A program made the translations under genes and the position numbers. Source: Candidatus Methanoplasma sp. (GTDB lineage Archaea > Thermoplasmatota > Thermoplasmata > Methanomassiliicoccales > Methanomethylophilaceae). Taken from it: a DNA stretch of 5,272 nt. Shown in pieces: positions 4,734-5,272 of this stretch. The DNA lies in the NCBI GenBank assembly GCA_031271555.1, contig JAISVN010000021.1, positions 1 to 5,272 on the forward strand. Reading direction: 5' to 3'. The notes under the pieces were generated by a model. That model saw only the letters and a program-made list of their open reading frames with translations, made no database searches and was not told where the DNA came from. Position 1 is the stretch's first letter; the number at the start of each line of letters is the position of its first letter.

Positions 4734-5272
4734 ATGTTGGACGTCCTCAGCGATATAGCCGATGCGGTGGAGGAAGCGATAAAGAAGATCCCGGACTCGA
4801 AGTGCAGGGGAGAATGCATAGGCATGGGGGCTGACGGCACATCCACTTCCCAGATAGACAAGATCGCAGAGAACACTGTCCTTTCTTTCCTGGAAAGGAA
4901 CAAGATACCCCTCAATGTCCTGAGCGAGGAGATCGGGTTCGTGGACAACGGCGGTGAAGAGACGCTTGTGCTGGATCCGATAGACGGCACATCCAATGCG
5001 GTCGCCGGCGTTCCGCTTTATACCATATCCATGGCAATAGGCACCAAATCCATGTCGGATGTCCATACGGCGTACCTCCGCAACCTGGCCACCGGTGATG
5101 TCATCACTGCGGAGAAAGGGAAAGGGGCATACAAGAACGGATCCAGGATCCACATCAGGAAGGCCAACATGAAGAATCTCTTCCTAATGATCTACATGGG
5201 TAATGGAGCGCACCCCTCATCGTTCGAACTTGCTAAGAGGGTCAAGTCATCCCGCGCCTACGGATGCGCATC
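4734..5272 (+). CDS. suhB: Inositol monophosphatase / fructose-1,6-bisphosphatase family protein (3' end outside window)
   Basis: Reads from ATG 4734 with 179 codons before the window ends, so the C-terminal third or so is missing. It belongs to the lithium-sensitive phosphatase superfamily: GADGTSTSQID (32-42) is the N-terminal metal/substrate region, EE (65-66) supplies a metal-binding glutamate, and LDPIDGTSN (80-88) is the DP(I/L)DGT(T/S)N hallmark whose aspartates hold the magnesium ions. Archaeal members commonly act on both inositol-1-phosphate and fructose-1,6-bisphosphate, serving inositol phospholipid or solute synthesis and gluconeogenesis; which activity dominates here cannot be told. 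Start choice rests on the TATA spacing and on the good N-terminal helix beginning MLDVLSDIADAVEEAIKKIP. In some archaea this domain is fused to or beside NAD kinase, which would lie beyond 5272. Confidence 0.92.
   Translation, partial: MLDVLSDIADAVEEAIKKIPDSKCRGECIGMGADGTSTSQIDKIAENTVLSFLERNKIPLNVLSEEIGFVDNGGEETLVLDPIDGTSNAVAGVPLYTISMAIGTKSMSDVHTAYLRNLATGDVITAEKGKGAYKNGSRIHIRKANMKNLFLMIYMGNGAHPSSFELAKRVKSSRAYGCA

Noticed and set aside
4670..5153. Minus-strand open frames over the phosphatase gene
   Set aside because: Antisense to a gene with clear DPIDGTSN and GADGTSTSQID motifs; serine-rich shadow translation.
1..5272. CRISPR array, insertion sequence or integrase attachment site
   Set aside because: No regularly spaced repeats of 20 bases or more, no transposase or integrase motifs and no tRNA gene were seen.

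Overview
The window looks like a stretch of euryarchaeal chromosome. It carries a fibrillarin-type rRNA 2'-O-methyltransferase and an archaeal-type inositol monophosphatase/fructose-1,6-bisphosphatase. Two of its genes have a TATA-like element centred about 26 bases before the start codon, which suggests leaderless transcripts. Internal operon genes instead use Shine-Dalgarno motifs or stop/start coupling. Moderate-to-high GC and this gene mix fit a Thermoplasmata-related methanogen such as Methanomassiliicoccales, but that placement is inference only.

Layout. Positions 1-64 may hold the tail of a + strand gene. Positions 165-3638 are all minus strand and form two units. Fibrillarin (3638-2979) is followed one base later by a Nudix hydrolase (2977-2600). 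A PadR-family repressor (2455-1949) overlaps a DrrA-like ABC ATPase (1965-964), which is followed one base later by an ABC-2 permease (962-165). The AT-rich promoter ahead of padR has two identical 11-base repeats on the predicted TATA box and transcription start, so the exporter is probably auto-regulated by PadR. T-tracts at 72-107 may end this operon.

Positions 3639-3769 are a divergent regulatory region with four copies of ATGCAC/GTGCAT. On the + strand, 3770-4326 encodes a small membrane protein that appears broken by a frameshift: three membrane segments in one frame, the fourth in the next. After tandem stops, 4330-4512 is an open frame with no start codon that reads like the C-terminal end of a protein, overlapping GC-rich dyads. 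Positions 4513-4733 hold no convincing gene but several stem-loops and the promoter of the last gene. The phosphatase starts at 4734 and runs off the window's end.

The clearest functional module is PadR plus two-component ABC exporter. The fibrillarin/Nudix pair links an RNA-modification enzyme to a nucleotide-clearing enzyme without the usual Nop5 neighbour in view. The membrane-protein/orphan-tail region at 3770-4630 is the least ordinary part of the window.
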